Origin: Nitrospirillum iridis
GTDB taxonomy: Bacteria > Pseudomonadota > Alphaproteobacteria > Azospirillales > Azospirillaceae
Length of the DNA stretch: 64,000 bases
Direction of reading: 5' to 3'
NCBI RefSeq assembly: GCF_014205765.1
Contig: NZ_JACIIZ010000008.1
Coordinates: 62,001-126,000 of the forward strand
Part shown: positions 9,501-17,593 of the stretch, in pieces
How positions within the stretch are numbered: the stretch's first letter is position 1
How the letters are laid out: each line of letters opens with the position of its first letter
The notes under the pieces: model-generated
Told to the model about the DNA's origin: nothing
What the model saw: the letters and a program-made list of their open reading frames with translations, nothing else
The model's database searches: none
Translations under genes and position numbers: made by a program

Positions 9501-11130
9501 GGTGCAAGCCACGATAACGGTCCGACAGCACGGCCATGGGGCTGTCATCGCCCATGGAACCGACGGCCTCCTTCGCATCCTCGACCATGGGGTGCAGGAT
9601 GGTCTCCACATCCTCCATGGAGATGCCGTAGGCCACCTGGCGGCGGCGCAACTGGTCGCGGCTGAGTTCGGCCGTGGTGGCGGGTCCCCCCTTCACCAGG
9701 TCGTCCAGCACCGTGATGTGGCGCACCCAGCTGCCATAAGGCTTGCTGGCGGCCAATTTGTCCTTGATATCCCGGTCCTTGTAGAGCCGGCCCTCGGCCA
9801 GATCCAAGGCGATCATCTGCCCCGGCCCCAGGCGGCCCTTCTCCCGGACCGAATATTCCTCGACCTTCACCATGCCGGTCTCGGACCCGGCGATCAGCAG
9901 GCCGTCGCCGGTGACGACATAGCGCATGGGCCGCAGGCCGTTGCGGTCCATGCCGCCCACGACCCAGCGGCCGTCATACATGGCCAGCGCCGCCGGGCCG
10001 TCCCACGGCTCCATCACCGCGTTGGCGTAACTGTACAGGTCGCGGTGGTTCTGCGGCATGGTCTCGCGGTCGGACCAGGCCTCCGGCACCAGCATGGTCT
10101 TGACCATGGGGGCGGAGCGGCCGGAGCGCACCAGCACCTCGAACACCGCGTCCAGGCAGGCGCTGTCGGAACCGCCGGCGGGGATGATGGGCTTCACGTC
10201 CTCGATCAGGTTGCCGAAGATCTCGTGACCCATACGGGTCTCATGCGCCTTCATCCAGTTGACGTTACCGCGCAGCGTGTTGATCTCGCCGTTGTGCGCC
10301 AGCATGCGGAAGGGCTGGGCCAGCCACCAGGTGGGGAAGGTGTTGGTGGAGTAGCGCTGGTGGTAGATCGCGAAGTTGGACTCGAAGCGCTCGTCCAGCA
10401 GATCGGGATAGAAGGACGTCAGCTGTTCGGCCAGGAACATGCCCTTGTAGATGATGGACCGGCAGGACAGCGTGCAGATGTAGAAGTCGGAGATGGACTC
10501 CGCCTTCACCGCCTTCTCGATGCGGCGGCGGATGACGTACAGGTCCCGCTCCAGCTGGTCTTCCGGCACGTTGCGCGGGTTGCCCACCATGATCTGCTCG
10601 ATCTCCGGGCGGGTGGCGTTCGCCTTCTCGCCGATGATCTCGATGTTGATGGGAACCTGGCGCCAGCCATAGATGGTGTAGCCGAACTTCAGGATTTCCG
10701 TTTCGACCACGCAGCGGCAGCGCTCCTGCGCCTCCATGTCCGTGCGGGGCAGGAAGACCTGGCCGACGGAGATCAGGCCGTCGGGCGGCAGGTGGCCGCT
10801 GCGCGCCACGTGCTCGCGGAAGAAGCTCTGCGGGATCTGCAGGTGGATGCCGGCGCCGTCACCCGTCTTGCCGTCGGCGTCGACGGCGCCGCGGTGCCAC
10901 AGGGCGCTCAGGGCTTCCACCGCCTTCTCCACGACGGAGCGGCGGGGCTTGCCGTCCAGCGACGCGACGAAGCCCACGCCGCAGGCGTCATGCTCCATCT
11001 CCGGCGACCAGACGTGCGCCTCTTCCAGGCGGCGGGCGCTGGCGTGGTAGCGCTCAACGAACTCCGCGCCGGTTTCGGCCGACATGTTCCGGGAAACCAG
11101 GGGGCTGCCGTTTTCGATCATCTCGCTCAT
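6547..11130 (-). CDS. gltB: Glutamate synthase [NADPH] large (alpha) subunit
   Basis: This subunit makes glutamate from 2-oxoglutarate and glutamine-derived ammonia and works as a complex with GltD. The start is ATG 11130 behind AAGGGGGA, giving 1527 residues, close to the family's usual 1500 or so. The open frame continues upstream but overlaps gltD. Residues 1-49 are a propeptide; Cys50 in H-D-A-C-G-V-G-F is the N-terminal amidotransferase nucleophile exposed after processing. The central and FMN-binding synthase domains follow. A 3Fe-4S cluster is marked by Cys1149, Cys1155 and Cys1160 (C-x5-C-x4-C), with the same spacing as in Azospirillum brasilense GltB. The C-terminal beta-helix domain is Gly-rich (GSNGCEYMTGG). 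It starts 13 bp after gltD ends on the same strand, so the two are one operon. A very long antisense frame here is a shadow. Confidence 0.97.
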   Translation of the reverse strand: MSEMIENGSPLVSRNMSAETGAEFVERYHASARRLEEAHVWSPEMEHDACGVGFVASLDGKPRRSVVEKAVEALSALWHRGAVDADGKTGDGAGIHLQIPQSFFREHVARSGHLPPDGLISVGQVFLPRTDMEAQERCRCVVETEILKFGYTIYGWRQVPINIEIIGEKANATRPEIEQIMVGNPRNVPEDQLERDLYVIRRRIEKAVKAESISDFYICTLSCRSIIYKGMFLAEQLTSFYPDLLDERFESNFAIYHQRYSTNTFPTWWLAQPFRMLAHNGEINTLRGNVNWMKAHETRMGHEIFGNLIEDVKPIIPAGGSDSACLDAVFEVLVRSGRSAPMVKTMLVPEAWSDRETMPQNHRDLYSYANAVMEPWDGPAALAMYDGRWVVGGMDRNGLRPMRYVVTGDGLLIAGSETGMVKVEEYSVREKGRLGPGQMIALDLAEGRLYKDRDIKDKLAASKPYGSWVRHITVLDDLVKGGPATTAELSRDQLRRRQVAYGISMEDVETILHPMVEDAKEAVGSMGDDSPMAVLSDRYRGLHHYFRQNFSQVTNPPIDSLREQRVMSLKTRLGNLGNILDENDTQTRLLQLQTPVLTTAEFIAMRRYMGDTAAEIDCTFDPAVGEFAMTDALRRVRQEAEDAVRGGATHLILTDEAMGPDRAALPMILVTGAVHTHLIRQQLRTFTSVNVRSGECLDVHYVAVLIGVGATTVNAYLAQEAIADRQRRGLFGDMPLEKCLERYKKAINEGLLKIMSKMGISIVSSYRGGLNFEAVGLSRSLVAEHFPGMISRISGLGLVGIQKDVLEQHALAWNEEVVALPIGGFYKFRKGGDRHAWEGGLIHLLQQAVSNDSYSTFKRYSEGVHKRPPLQLRDLLDFRPSKGKVAVDEVESITAIRKRFITPAMSLGALSPEAHGTLNVAMNRIGAKSDSGEGGEDPARFKPDANGDNWNSAIKQVASGRFGVTAEYLNQCREIEIKVAQGAKPGEGGQLPGFKVTELIARLRHSTPGVMLISPPPHHDIYSIEDLAQLIYDLKQINPDAKVCVKLVSRSGIGTIAAGVAKAGADVILVSGNVGGTGASPVTSVKFAGLPWEMGLSEVQQVLTLNRLRHRVTLRTDGGLKTGRDIVMAAMLGAEEFGVGTASLIAMGCIMVRQCHSNTCPVGVCVQDESLRQKFVGTPEKVVNLFSFMAEEVREILASLGFRTLREVIGRTDLLHQVSRGAVHLDDLDLNPLLAQADPAGDSARYCTQTGRNEVPDTLDAQMIRDARQLFEDGEKMQLAYNVQNTHRAIGTRMSAMITRKFGMSGLQPGHCTVRLRGSAGQSLGAFAVQGLTLEVFGDANDYVGKGLSGGTIIVRPLTATPLKSNENTIIGNTVLYGATAGKVFAAGQAGERFAVRNSGATVVVEGCGSNGCEYMTGGMVVILGSVGDNFGAGMTGGMAFVYDQAGTLPLHINPDSVIFQRIQVQHYEDMLVSLIEEHVARTQSRWAMTLLNDWPLVRGHFWQVVPKEMLHRLAVPVLPPQALSAE

Positions 11131-11143
11131 CTCAAATCCCCCT

Positions 11144-12592
11144 TCACTCGGCGGCCAGTTGGCCCGCGGCGGCGCGGGCGGTGATGTAGGTGTGGATGCC
11201 GGCGGCGGCGTCACGGCCATCGCGGATACCCCAGACGACGAGGGACGCGCCGCGGACGATGTCACCGGCGGCGAACACGCCTTCCAGGTTGGTCATCAAG
11301 GTGCGCGGATCGGCCATGACGGTGCCCCAGCGGCTGACCTTCAGGTTCGGCTCACCGAACAGGGTGGGCAGCGGCTCCGGATCGAAGCCCAGGGCCTTGA
11401 TCACCAGGTCGGCCTCCAGCGTGAAGGCCGAGCCCTCGATGGCCTGCGGCGTCTGGCGGCCCGACGCGTCGGCCACGCCCATGTGCATACGGTGGGCGCG
11501 CACGCCCGTCACCTGCCGGTCGCCCAGGAAGGCGTCCGGGGCGGCCTGCCACACGAACTCCACGCCCTCTTCCTCGGCATGGGCCACCTCGCGCTGGCTG
11601 CCCGGCATGTTGGCGCGGTTGCGGCGATAGAGGCACTTCACCGACTTGGCGCCCTGGCGGATGGCCGTGCGCACGCAGTCCATGGCGGTGTCGCCGCCGC
11701 CGATGACGACGACATTCTTGCCCTTGGCGTTCAGGCGGCCATTCTCGAAATCGACCACGGTGTCGCCCAGGCCGGTACGGTTGCTGGCGGTCAGGTAGTC
11801 CAGCGCTGGCACGATGCCGTCCACGCCGCTGCCGGGCCCCTCAAGTTCGCGCGCCTTGTAGACGCCGGTGGCGATCAGGATGGCGTCGTGCTGCACCCGC
11901 AGCTGGCCCAGGGTGGCGTGGCGACCGACCTCGAAACCCAGGTGGAAGATGACGCCGGCATCGGCCAGCAGCTTGGCCCGGCGCTCCACCACGTCCTTCT
12001 CCAGCTTGAAGCTGGGGATGCCGTAGATCAGCAGGCCGCCCACGCGGTCGTAGCGGTCGTAGACATGCACCTGATAGCCCTTGCGGCGCAGTTGGTCGGC
12101 GGCGGCCAGGCCCGCCGGCCCGGCGCCGATGATGCCCACGCTCTGCGCCCGTTCACGCACGGGCGTGGCGGGCTTCACCCAGCCGCGTTCCCAGGCGGTG
12201 TCGGTGATGTACTTCTCCACGGCACCGATGGTGACCGTGCCGTGGGTCGACTGCTCGATGGTGCAGTTGCCCTCGCACAGGCGGTCCTGCGGGCAGATAC
12301 GGCCACAGATTTCGGGGAAGTTGTTGGTGGCCTGCGACACCTCGTAGGCTTCTTCCAGCCGGCCTTCCGCCGTCAGCTTCAGCCAGTCCGGGATGTTGTT
12401 GGAGACGGGGCAATGGACCTGGCAGAAAGGCACGCCGCACTGCGAGCAGCGCGAGGCCTGGGTGACGGCCTGGCCGTCGGCGAAGCGGGCGTAGATCTCA
12501 TCGAAATCCTGCCGGCGCAGCGCGGGCTCGCGTTTATCGGGCATTTGCTGGTCCGTGTGGACGAACTGGAGCATCTGCTGCTTCTGCGCCAT
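11144..12592 (-). CDS. gltD: Glutamate synthase [NADPH] small (beta) subunit
   Basis: This 482-residue flavoprotein passes electrons from NADPH through FAD and 4Fe-4S clusters to GltB. ATG 12592 is preceded by AAGGGA and yields MAQKQQML, which matches the family length; the longer open frame is not needed. Cys49, Cys52, Cys57 and Cys61 begin the N-terminal iron-sulfur segment, and further Cys follow in ICGRICPQDRLCEGNC. A Rossmann GAGPAGLAAA binds FAD and VVIGGGDTAMDC binds NADPH. It is the first gene of the gltD-gltB operon, an order opposite to that in E. coli. Regulation by nitrogen status is expected from the pathway, but I could not identify a convincing sigma-54 or NtrC site upstream. 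Confidence 0.97.
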   Translation of the reverse strand: MAQKQQMLQFVHTDQQMPDKREPALRRQDFDEIYARFADGQAVTQASRCSQCGVPFCQVHCPVSNNIPDWLKLTAEGRLEEAYEVSQATNNFPEICGRICPQDRLCEGNCTIEQSTHGTVTIGAVEKYITDTAWERGWVKPATPVRERAQSVGIIGAGPAGLAAADQLRRKGYQVHVYDRYDRVGGLLIYGIPSFKLEKDVVERRAKLLADAGVIFHLGFEVGRHATLGQLRVQHDAILIATGVYKARELEGPGSGVDGIVPALDYLTASNRTGLGDTVVDFENGRLNAKGKNVVVIGGGDTAMDCVRTAIRQGAKSVKCLYRRNRANMPGSQREVAHAEEEGVEFVWQAAPDAFLGDRQVTGVRAHRMHMGVADASGRQTPQAIEGSAFTLEADLVIKALGFDPEPLPTLFGEPNLKVSRWGTVMADPRTLMTNLEGVFAAGDIVRGASLVVWGIRDGRDAAAGIHTYITARAAAGQLAAE

Positions 12593-13087
12593 GGCCTTGA
12601 TCCCTTCGTGCTCTAACCGGCCGGCGCGTCCCCGGACCAGCCATCCCAATATTCTCCCCACCTGCCGATTGCGGCGGCCGGCGGAGGTGCTTCCCCTGTT
12701 GGCCAACCCCGGGCGACAGCCGCCGGGTCACGGGCTTGCGCGCTTAGGGGGCGCGAAGTTCATATAAGTCGTTCCAGCCTATCGCTCCAGCACTTTTTAC
12801 ACGTTAAGTCAGCATAACTGTCCTATTGTGGGGGCGGGCATGGACTCGCGTGTGGAAAAGCGGTGACTGTGCCTTTCGCGCTTGCGACATATGGTACGCA
12901 TTTGCTTACCAAATACACCCATCTAATTGATATACATAAATATATAGAGCAACGACACCCCTCGGCGGCCCGTCTCCCGCTGGCGATGGCGATATCGCGG
13001 GGCAGCGAGACCGCTGCTATAAGCAGCCTGCCAACCCTTCGGCCCGGCCCCGTCCGGCCGTCCTTCGCCCCTAGACGTTGAGGCGCC
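12593..13087. other. Divergent intergenic region gltD / uppP
   Basis: This 495-bp gap separates divergently transcribed gltD and uppP and should contain both promoters. A markedly AT-rich patch spans about 12890-12955. A TATATG hexamer reads on the minus strand at 12761-12766 and could be a gltD -10 element, but no good -35 sits at the right distance. I saw no gene or convincing operator in it. Confidence 0.4.
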
Positions 13088-13903
13088 ATGTCTTTTTTGC
13101 AGACCCTGATCTTCGCGATCATCCAGGGCATCACCGAGCTTTTCCCCATCAGCAGCGTCGCCCACGGGGTGCTGACGCCCTTCCTGCTGGGCTGGGGCCT
13201 GGACCAGGCCTTCCTCAAGGAACACTTCCTGCCCTATCTGGTGATGTTGCATCTGGGGACGGCGGCGGCCCTGCTGGTCTTCTTCTGGCGGGATTGGGTG
13301 AATCTGCTGGTGGGCGTGGTGAAGAGGGGTGAGGATCGCCGCGTCCTGTTCCTGCTGGTGGTCGGCACCATCCCCGCGGCCCTGCTGGGCCTGGCGTTCG
13401 AGAAGGTGCTGCGCGCCGCCTTCAGCGACCCGTTCAACGCCGCCATCTTCCTGATGATCAACGGCCTGCTGCTGTTCTTCGGCGAGCGGCTGCGCGGGCG
13501 GGGTGACCGCACGCTGGCCCAACTGGGATTCGGCCAGGCCTTCCTGATCGGGCTGGCCCAGTCGCTGGCCCTGATCCCCGGCTTCTCCCGCTCCGGCGCC
13601 AGCATGGTGGCCGGCTTCTGGGTGGGCCTGAAACATGAGGAGGCCGCGCGCTTCTCCATGCTGCTGGCCACGCCCATCATCATCGGCGCCAGCCTGCTGG
13701 TGGTACCCAAGATGCTGCGCCAGGCGGATGGCGACGTGATCCAAAGCGCGGTGGCCGGCGGCGTGGTGGCGGGTATTTGCGCGTTCGGTGCCGTCTGGAC
13801 CCTGATGCGCTGGTTCAAGCGTCACGAGGTCAACGCCATGCGCCCCTTCGCCTTCTACTGCTGGGCCCTGGGCATCGTCGTCCTCGGCATGATTTACCTT
13901 TAA
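13088..13903 (+). CDS. uppP: Undecaprenyl-diphosphatase
   Basis: This 271-residue integral inner-membrane enzyme dephosphorylates undecaprenyl pyrophosphate to regenerate the lipid carrier for peptidoglycan and other envelope polymers. The N-terminal GITELFPISSVAH motif, usually EFLPISSTGH in the family, and the GFSRSGASMVAG motif are the two BacA/UppP active-site signatures; the catalytic Ser/Arg cluster is present. Several long hydrophobic segments are consistent with about seven or eight membrane passes. The ATG at 13088 is chosen because the family N terminus begins right at the first membrane helix. It is monocistronic: gltD lies divergently upstream, and a strong hairpin at 13954-13991 closes it. 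Confidence 0.95.
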   Translation: MSFLQTLIFAIIQGITELFPISSVAHGVLTPFLLGWGLDQAFLKEHFLPYLVMLHLGTAAALLVFFWRDWVNLLVGVVKRGEDRRVLFLLVVGTIPAALLGLAFEKVLRAAFSDPFNAAIFLMINGLLLFFGERLRGRGDRTLAQLGFGQAFLIGLAQSLALIPGFSRSGASMVAGFWVGLKHEEAARFSMLLATPIIIGASLLVVPKMLRQADGDVIQSAVAGGVVAGICAFGAVWTLMRWFKRHEVNAMRPFAFYCWALGIVVLGMIYL

Positions 13904-13953
13904 TAAGGTGTGGCGGCGGGCCCCGGCCCGCCCCTCCGCCGAATCCGCCAATA

Positions 13954-13991
13954 AAAAGGGGCGCCCTCCCGGCCGGGAGGGCGCCCCTTTT
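13954..13991. terminator. Bidirectional terminator between uppP and the NDUFA9-like gene
   Basis: A 38-base perfect palindrome (AAAAGGGGCGCCCTCCCGG and its complement) has A-runs on one side and T-runs on the other. It can act as an intrinsic terminator in both directions for the convergent genes. Confidence 0.85.
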
Positions 13992-14017
13992 ATATTGCCC
14001 TGGGTTTACGGTCAGGC

Positions 14018-15025
14018 TCAGTAATGCGTGCCGTGGGCATCCACCTTGGTCAGCTGCGGCAGGGACGGGCCCTGGCGATGGCTGGCGAAGCGACCGCCGA
14101 CCTGGAAGCGGTCCAGGTATGTCGGCAGGATGACCTCGGCGCCGGTGGGCGCGACGCCCAATTCGGCCAGGCCGGGCAGTTTGCCGGACAGCACGTTGTC
14201 GCTTTTCAGCAAGGTGACCTGATCACGGGTCAACGGCTTACCGGGCACCATCTCCAGGAAAGTCGCCTGCAGGCTGGCCAATCCCCATGGCAGCGACACC
14301 AGGCGCGTCTTGCGACCGGTCGTATCGAGGATCAACTGCATCAATTCGCGGAAGCTGTAGGCGCGCGGGCCGCCCAGCTCGAAGGTCTTGCCGGCGGCGC
14401 CGACGTTGAGGACGGCGTTCACGATGGCGTCGGCGACGTCACCGACATAGACCGGCTGGAAGCGGGTGGCGCCGCCGCCGATCAGCGGGACGAAGGGCAG
14501 CCGCGCGGCCATGCCGGCGAACCGGTTGAAGAAATTGTCCTCCGGCCCAAAGACGATGCTGGGCCGCAGGATCACGGCCTCGGGGAACACGGCGCGCACC
14601 GCCTGCTCCCCCGCCGCCTTGCTGCGGGCGTAGGCGGAACGGGAGTTGGCGTCGGCGCCCAGGGCCGAGACATGCACCAGATGGGCGACGTCGGCCCCCT
14701 TGGCCAAGCGGGCGATACGGCCGGCGGCCTCGGCGTGCACCAGGTCAAAACGCTGGCGGCGGCCGGATTCGGCCAGGATGCCCATCAGGTTGATGACGAC
14801 GTCGGCGCCATCGATGGCGCGGGCGACGGAGGCGTCGTCGGCGATGTCCACCGCCATGGGGACGATCTGGCCCACGGCGCCGTTGGTCTTGAGGAAGGCG
14901 GCCTCGCCCGGATGGCGGGCGGGCACGCGGATGACGCAGCCCGTCTTGGCCAGGCGCCGGATGACATGGCGGCCGATGAAGCCGGCCCCGCCGAACACGG
15001 TGGCGATACGAATGCTAGTGCCCAT
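14018..15025 (-). CDS. NDUFA9-like NAD(P)-binding protein (atypical SDR)
   Basis: This 335-residue protein belongs to the atypical short-chain dehydrogenase group that includes the complex I accessory subunit NDUFA9. ATG 15025 starts right before the Rossmann fold, whose VFGGAGFIGRHV carries the GxxGxxG dinucleotide site at residues 8-18. LMGILAE, LVHVSALGAD and YARSKAAGEQ follow, and ILRPSIVFGPEDNFFNRF is the family's typical mid-protein motif. In alphaproteobacteria such proteins are annotated as complex I NDUFA9-family or UDP-glucose epimerase-like; whether they associate with complex I is not shown by sequence. It is a single gene, convergent with uppP. Family confidence is high and biochemical role is low. 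Confidence 0.85.
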   Translation of the reverse strand: MGTSIRIATVFGGAGFIGRHVIRRLAKTGCVIRVPARHPGEAAFLKTNGAVGQIVPMAVDIADDASVARAIDGADVVINLMGILAESGRRQRFDLVHAEAAGRIARLAKGADVAHLVHVSALGADANSRSAYARSKAAGEQAVRAVFPEAVILRPSIVFGPEDNFFNRFAGMAARLPFVPLIGGGATRFQPVYVGDVADAIVNAVLNVGAAGKTFELGGPRAYSFRELMQLILDTTGRKTRLVSLPWGLASLQATFLEMVPGKPLTRDQVTLLKSDNVLSGKLPGLAELGVAPTGAEVILPTYLDRFQVGGRFASHRQGPSLPQLTKVDAHGTHY

Positions 15026-15280
15026 CCTGTTAGACCCTCTGCCCACTAAACGAATGATCCCACCGTTACCTATAGGGTTTGATCCCCCGCGTGTGCAGGT
15101 GCGCAAGGCGGTCCCCAAGGCCGGCGGCGGCCGAAGACCCAAGCTTATAGCGAAGCCGGCGGGCCAGGGCTAGGCGCTTGGAATGCAAGGCGACGCGGCC
15201 GCCCATGCAGGCCCGCGCGGGGTGGAAATACCGGCCCCAGCCCAGCCGCCTAAAAAATGAAATGCCCTGAAAGAAGGGTG

Positions 15281-15309
15281 TTGACAGCCCCGATCCATAA
15301 TCGTACTTA
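15281..15309 (+). promoter_or_regulatory. Promoter of first tRNA-Leu cassette
   Basis: A consensus -35 TTGACA (15281-15286), a 17-base spacer and TACTTA (15304-15309) as -10 lie 13 bases before the mature tRNA start. The same arrangement is repeated at the second copy. Confidence 0.65.
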
Positions 15310-15322
15310 GGCGGCCCGCGCT

Positions 15323-15409
15323 GCCCAGGTGGCGGAATTGGTAGACGCGCAGGTTTCAGGTACCTGTGGCAGAGATGTCGTGGAAGTTCGAGTCTTCTCC
15401 TGGGCACCA
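15323..15409 (+). tRNA. tRNA-Leu, anticodon CAG (copy 1)
   Basis: This is an 87-base class II tRNA with CCA encoded. The acceptor stem is GCCCAGG paired with CCTGGGC. The anticodon stem CAGGT/ACCTG holds the loop TTCAGGT, anticodon CAG, reading CUG leucine codons. The long variable arm GGCA/TGTC is typical of tRNA-Leu. The T arm is GGAAG/CTTCT with one G-T pair. Confidence 0.96.
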
Positions 15410-15431
15410 ATTACAGCGCGGGTTTAACGCA

Positions 15432-15464
15432 GGGCCGCCGAGTTCCAAACGGAACCGGCGGCCC
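15432..15464 (+). terminator. Hairpin after first tRNA-Leu
   Basis: GGGCCGCCG-A-GTTCC pairs with GGAAC-CGGCGGCCC around AAAC, with one bulged A, 22 bases past the tRNA. A short GTTT follows. It probably terminates or helps process the tRNA transcript. Confidence 0.6.
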
Positions 15465-15625
15465 GCGGCGTTTCTGGGGCCCGCATCTCCGTGGGACGGC
15501 CCCTTGCCCCCCTCCAATTCGATGCCGCCTTACCGGTGCCCACCGCGCCCTCAGCGGATGGAACGCCCTGCCGCGCATCCGGCGCCACCCTCCCCCAAAA
15601 AAGTTCATTGCCTGGAAGAAGGGTG

Positions 15626-15654
15626 TTGACAGCCTCGATCCATAATCGTACTTA
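15626..15654 (+). promoter_or_regulatory. Promoter of second tRNA-Leu cassette
   Basis: TTGACA (15626-15631), 17-base spacer, TACTTA (15649-15654). It is nearly identical to the first copy, with one spacer difference. Confidence 0.65.
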
Positions 15655-15667
15655 GGCGGCCCGCGCT

Positions 15668-15754
15668 GCCCAGGTGGCGGAATTGGTAGACGCGCAGGTT
15701 TCAGGTACCTGTGGCAGAAATGTCGTGGAAGTTCGAGTCTTCTCCTGGGCACCA
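15668..15754 (+). tRNA. tRNA-Leu, anticodon CAG (copy 2)
   Basis: It is identical to the first copy except for one base in the variable-arm loop (GAGA becomes GAAA). All stems, the CAG anticodon and the encoded CCA are conserved, so it should be functional. It lies 345 bp downstream of copy 1 in the same orientation, with its own promoter and terminator. Confidence 0.96.
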
Positions 15755-15778
15755 ATTCAGCGCGGGTTTAAGGTCGCA

Positions 15779-15813
15779 GGGCCGCCGATGTTCCGATGGG
15801 ACGCCGGCGGCCC
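15779..15813 (+). terminator. Hairpin after second tRNA-Leu
   Basis: GGGCCGCCG pairs with CGGCGGCCC as at copy 1. The inner stem has changed to GTTCC/GGGAC and still pairs with one G-T. The preserved pairing supports a real RNA structure. Confidence 0.6.
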
Positions 15814-15905
15814 GCGGCGTTTCTGGGGTCCGTTTTCCCACTGCCCTCGAACGGCCCCGGCGTCGATAATCCTTTTCGGCAGCCCCACCAGTACGAAGGA
15901 CCGGT

Positions 15906-16520
15906 ATGATGCCCATCGATCTTTATGACGGCGATTTGCCCGACGGCCTGGACCTGGGCCCGGTGGTGGCCATCGATACCGAAACCATGGGCCTGAACCC
16001 GCATCGTGACCGGCTGTGCCTGATCCAGCTGTCGTCCGGCGATGGCCGCAGCCATCTGGTGCAGCTGCGCCAGGGCCAGTATGACGCGCCCAACCTGAAG
16101 CGCCTGCTGACCAACCCGGCTCAGTTGAAATTGTTCCATTTCGCGCGGTTCGACATCGCCGTGCTGAACAAGTACCTGGGCGTGGTGACCGCGCCGGTCT
16201 ACTGCACCAAGATCGCGTCCAAGCTGGTCCGCACCTACACCGACCGCCATGGCCTGAAGGATTTGTGCCGCGACCTGCTGGGCGTGGACCTGTCCAAGCA
16301 GCAGCAGTCCTCCGACTGGGGCGCGGAGGAGCTGACGGCCGAACAACTGAAGTACGCGGCCTCCGACGTGCTGTACCTGCATGAGATCAAGGCGAAGTTC
16401 GACGCCGTTCTGGCCCGCGAAGGCCGGACGGAACTGGCTGACGCGTGCTTCCGCTTCCTGCCCCATCGCGCGCTGCTGGACCTGGCCGGCTGGGACGAGC
16501 CCGACATTTTCGCCCACTGA
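15906..16520 (+). CDS. rnd: Ribonuclease D-like 3'-5' exonuclease (short form)
   Basis: This 204-residue protein consists almost only of the DEDDy 3'-5' exonuclease domain. VVAIDTETMGLNP carries the first Asp and Glu (motif I), LFHFARFDIAVL motif II, and LKYAASDVLYLHEI the Tyr-containing motif III. It probably trims tRNA or other structured RNA 3' ends in the cytoplasm. There is no HRDC domain, so it is the short alphaproteobacterial form and not the full-length E. coli RNase D. The ATG at 15906 follows GAAGGA; a second ATG is adjacent at 15909. It lies just after the two tRNA-Leu genes and ahead of the lpt-rpoN cluster, a common alphaproteobacterial order. Confidence 0.9.
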   Translation: MMPIDLYDGDLPDGLDLGPVVAIDTETMGLNPHRDRLCLIQLSSGDGRSHLVQLRQGQYDAPNLKRLLTNPAQLKLFHFARFDIAVLNKYLGVVTAPVYCTKIASKLVRTYTDRHGLKDLCRDLLGVDLSKQQQSSDWGAEELTAEQLKYAASDVLYLHEIKAKFDAVLAREGRTELADACFRFLPHRALLDLAGWDEPDIFAH

Positions 16521-16552
16521 GTGTTCGCCCATTGAGTGACGGCCGCCGGGCG

Positions 16553-16572
16553 GGGGCGGCATCTGCCGCCCC
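16553..16572 (+). terminator. Hairpin after rnd
   Basis: GGGGCGGC pairs with GCCGCCCC around ATCT, 33 bases after the rnd stop. Only a weak TGTTC follows, so termination strength is uncertain. Confidence 0.4.
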
Positions 16573-16744
16573 TGTTCAAACCGGTGCAATACCCCCCCCA
16601 TCCTTGTGCCGCGCCCCTCGATGGAGGAGCGCATGGTAGGGTGGCGCACGCCGCCCCTGGAAATGGGGACGGCGCATGACGATTTGACCGTGGAATCCCC
16701 GCTCAGCTAGATTGAGTCCGAAGCGGTGGTGGTGGCCACCCGAC

Positions 16745-17593
16745 ATGCCCGCGCCACAATTGGTGGCCAAACCCCGTGGAACCATGACCCTGCCCCCCCC
16801 TTCAGAAAACCCCGGCGCCGAAAGCGGCGACGCGGGCGGGATTCGGCAGCCGGCAGGCCCGGCCGGTTCCGCTGCCCCGTCCGCCCCCCCCCGCCCCGGC
16901 GACCAACCGACCCACCGGGCCAGCAGCGCCCGGCATACCCGGCGCGTGAACCAGGCCAAGGTGGTGCTGCCCACCCTGGCGGGTCTGACCATCGCCGCGA
17001 TCGCGCTGTGGCCCCTGATCAAGGAAACGACCAGCCCGCGCCAGGCCGATCCCGGCACAGGCCAGCTGGAGATGCTGGACGCCCATTTCCTGGGCACGGA
17101 CAAGACCGACCGGCCGGTGGAAGTGCGCGCCGACCGGGCCATGCAGGAAAGCAATCAGGACAATCTCATCGATCTTGTTTCGCCCGAGGCGGAGATCACG
17201 TTAAAGAATGGCCAGTGGGTGACCCTGAACGGGGACACCGGGCGGTACGACAAGCAGTCTGGCCACCTGACGCTGGAGGGGAGGGTCACGCTGTTTCACG
17301 ACCATGGCTATGAGCTCACCACCGACAAGGCGGAGGTGGACACCAGCAAGAACATCGCCTGGGGCAACACGCGCGTGGCCGGCCAGGGGCCGTTCGGCGA
17401 CATCGACGCCGGCGGCTTCCGCATGACGGACAAAGGCAGCACCATCGTTTTCACCGGCAAGGCGCGTTTGCGCCTGGTGGAGAAAGACCGCCACGGGGAC
17501 GGCCAGGCACCCATGATGCCCGGGCCGCTGTCCGCCCCCGCGTCCGGCAAGACACCCGCCGCGGCACCGCGGTCCGGAGGCAAGCAACCGTGA
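16745..17593 (+). CDS. lptC: LPS export ABC transporter periplasmic protein LptC
   Basis: LptC is the bitopic inner-membrane protein that receives LPS from LptB2FG and passes it to LptA. A Pro-rich, probably cytoplasmic N-terminal segment precedes a basic stretch (RHTRRVNQAK) and one membrane helix (VVLPTLAGLTIAAIALWPL). The periplasmic LptC/OstA fold follows, with repeats such as VEVRADRAMQ, LNGDTGRYDKQSGHLTLEGRV and ELTTDKAEVDTS. The start is uncertain: ATG 16745 or 16784 both leave the membrane segment intact, and the longest frame begins at TTG 16712. The N-terminal extension is longer than in E. coli LptC. The stop overlaps the lptA start by four bases (GTGA), showing translational coupling. 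Confidence 0.88.
   Translation: MPAPQLVAKPRGTMTLPPPSENPGAESGDAGGIRQPAGPAGSAAPSAPPRPGDQPTHRASSARHTRRVNQAKVVLPTLAGLTIAAIALWPLIKETTSPRQADPGTGQLEMLDAHFLGTDKTDRPVEVRADRAMQESNQDNLIDLVSPEAEITLKNGQWVTLNGDTGRYDKQSGHLTLEGRVTLFHDHGYELTTDKAEVDTSKNIAWGNTRVAGQGPFGDIDAGGFRMTDKGSTIVFTGKARLRLVEKDRHGDGQAPMMPGPLSAPASGKTPAAAPRSGGKQP

Noticed and set aside
6472-11184. Very long plus-strand open frame (about 1570 codons) opposite gltB
   Set aside because: It is His/Gln/Asp/Gly-biased with no domain, and mirrors the codons of gltB. High third-position G+C creates such antisense frames.
11084-12616. Plus-strand open frame opposite gltD
   Set aside because: It is a shadow of gltD with no conserved sequence.
12761-12766. 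TATATG as gltD -10 element
   Set aside because: The hexamer 17 bases upstream (TGGAGC) is a poor -35 match, so no promoter was called.
15265-15830. tRNA-Leu duplication as att sites of an integrated element
   Set aside because: Only about 260 bp separates the tRNAs, with no integrase or cargo. Promoter and terminator are duplicated too, so a simple tandem duplication explains it.
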